NCBI RefSeq assembly: GCF_900324485.2
Contig: NC_046647.1
Location: forward strand, 16,239,464-16,303,463
Direction: 5' to 3'
DNA length: 64,000 nt
Source: Mastacembelus armatus
Lineage: Eukaryota; Chordata; Actinopteri; Synbranchiformes; Mastacembelidae
Shown here: one piece after another, positions 62,932 through 64,000 of the stretch
Layout of the letters: each line of letters opens with the position of its first letter
Position numbering within the stretch: position 1 is the first letter of the stretch
Position numbers and translations under genes: made by a program
The notes under the pieces: model-generated
What the model saw: the letters and a program-made list of their open reading frames with translations, nothing else
What the model was told of the DNA's origin: nothing
The model's database searches: none

Positions 62932-64000
62932 TTGTTTAGCTAATCCACAGTCGTTTTAATACAAACACAAGCTCATGGCACAAAGACAGCCAGGCCCTTA
63001 CTCCCTAGTCGGGAAAGTAATATCACTTTCCTCTTGTTGAATTGACCTGTGACATCACAGAGTACACATTGACGCACATATTGACATGCTTGTAATGTCA
63101 CATGGCTCTTACATCATCTGTGTGCTTATCACAGGAAGACTGTGTGTGATGCACTCTAATAACAGCAGTCAGTTTGGCAACGTCTCAGCAGTCAGATAAA
63201 CACTCTTGAATATTAAGTGATGCTAATCACAATGGAAAGACCAGCGTCAAGACGACTGACAGACATTTCTCTGCATTCGATTGACAGTCCTCAGAATCGT
63301 CCTCCGTTTGACAGCAGCGTCTCCCAACATGACAAGTCTGTTTAAACCTTCTGGAAGAGGCTCGTACACGTGCACGTGCAACAGCATGCATGATTAGAGA
63401 TGCACTGACACTGATTTTACTCAAACTGGGCCACTGTGCTGCTGTGCAAGACCAAACTGTGTGTTCCTCATGCATCCTCACAGAGAGCACTAGTTTATGT
63501 AGGCCACAGGGTTGCAGAATGTAGATGAGGATATAACAAAATATTCCCCAAAAAATGGCTTTCAATCATGGAAATCTGGATTTATTGCTGCAGTATTAAA
63601 CTACAGTGTATTCTGGAGCATGAATGTTGAGGATAAGCCGTTCAATTCATTATCATCCTCTCTTTGTGTATTTAAGCCGTACAGAACAAAACAGTAGATC
63701 TGCCTCTGTGAAAAAAAAAAAAAAAAAACAGAAATGAATGGCAGGTGTGGTTGTTTGACTTTCAAATCATCTAGGCATCTATTCTATTAACCTGGTGTGT
63801 AAATAAATACCGAATTCAATTTCCATGGAGTCATGGAATAAGTTGACAGTCCCCAGAAAGATCAAACAGGCTGCTCCGGGCACGTGAGCCACAGTGAAAA
63901 AAAAAACAATCACTATGAAAGGTGTTGACACATTGAGCAAGCCACAGTAAGAGACAAATGTCATATCCTCAGAAACAATTACTTTTTTCTTAAGCCAGCT

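Larger units (their letters stand above)
59983..64000. other. Gene-free right flank upstream of comtd1
   Basis: No exon of a known family was recognised on either strand. The stretch holds the comtd1 promoter side, a TA repeat (61854-61875), A-runs and one stretch near 62.1-62.5 kb that looks like constrained non-coding sequence. Confidence 0.5.

Noticed and set aside
63227-63565. 112-codon minus-strand frame
   Set aside because: No recognisable domain, no conserved residues, no splice partners; length is within chance.

Overview
The window is a piece of a ray-finned (teleost) fish nuclear genome. The genes are split by GT-AG introns, the protein sequences read as fish orthologues of known vertebrate genes, and the repeats are teleost families: DANA-like SINE pieces, a hAT-type element and a Tc1 fossil. 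There is no sign of bacterial, viral or organellar sequence apart from one probable LTR relic. All exon coordinates were worked out by hand from reading frame, splice dinucleotides and phase. Gene names rest on remembered family sequences, not on a search.

Layout. (1) 1-19.1 kb, minus strand: the first two coding exons of pcsk2 (prohormone convertase 2; the rest lies left of the window), a long gene-free stretch with a broken Tc1 element and a roughly 400-bp pentanucleotide satellite, then the complete four-exon otoraplin gene (otor). OTOR next to PCSK2 in the same orientation is also the human 20p12 arrangement. (2) 22.5-36.7 kb: gtpbp2 (plus, 12 exons, 607 aa) and polh (minus, 10 exons, 734 aa) lie tail to tail, as on human 6p21. 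A tRNA-Leu(CAG) gene sits antisense in a gtpbp2 intron. (3) 38.2-46.4 kb: two tandem, lineage-specific immune receptors of the CD300/pIgR-like type, each with two Ig domains, a transmembrane segment and cytoplasmic ITIMs. A 431-bp solo LTR lies between them. (4) 46.8-60 kb: vdac2 (plus, 283 aa), a neurofilament-type intermediate filament gene (minus, 744 aa) and comtd1 (minus, 246 aa). VDAC2 and COMTD1 are neighbours on human 10q22. (5) 60-64 kb is gene-free.

The genes do not form one pathway. pcsk2 (prohormone processing), otor (inner-ear secreted SH3 protein) and the neurofilament-like gene are tissue-restricted. gtpbp2 (ribosome rescue), polh (translesion synthesis), vdac2 (mitochondrial outer-membrane pore) and comtd1 are broadly used. 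The window is best seen as three ancient syntenic blocks joined together, with a young immune-receptor pair inserted at one join. The points most worth a second look are the uneven divergence of the receptor pair, a CA repeat directly beside a pcsk2 splice donor, an RE1-like site upstream of pcsk2, a GC-AG intron and a nested tRNA in gtpbp2, and a neurofilament-like protein without KSP repeats.
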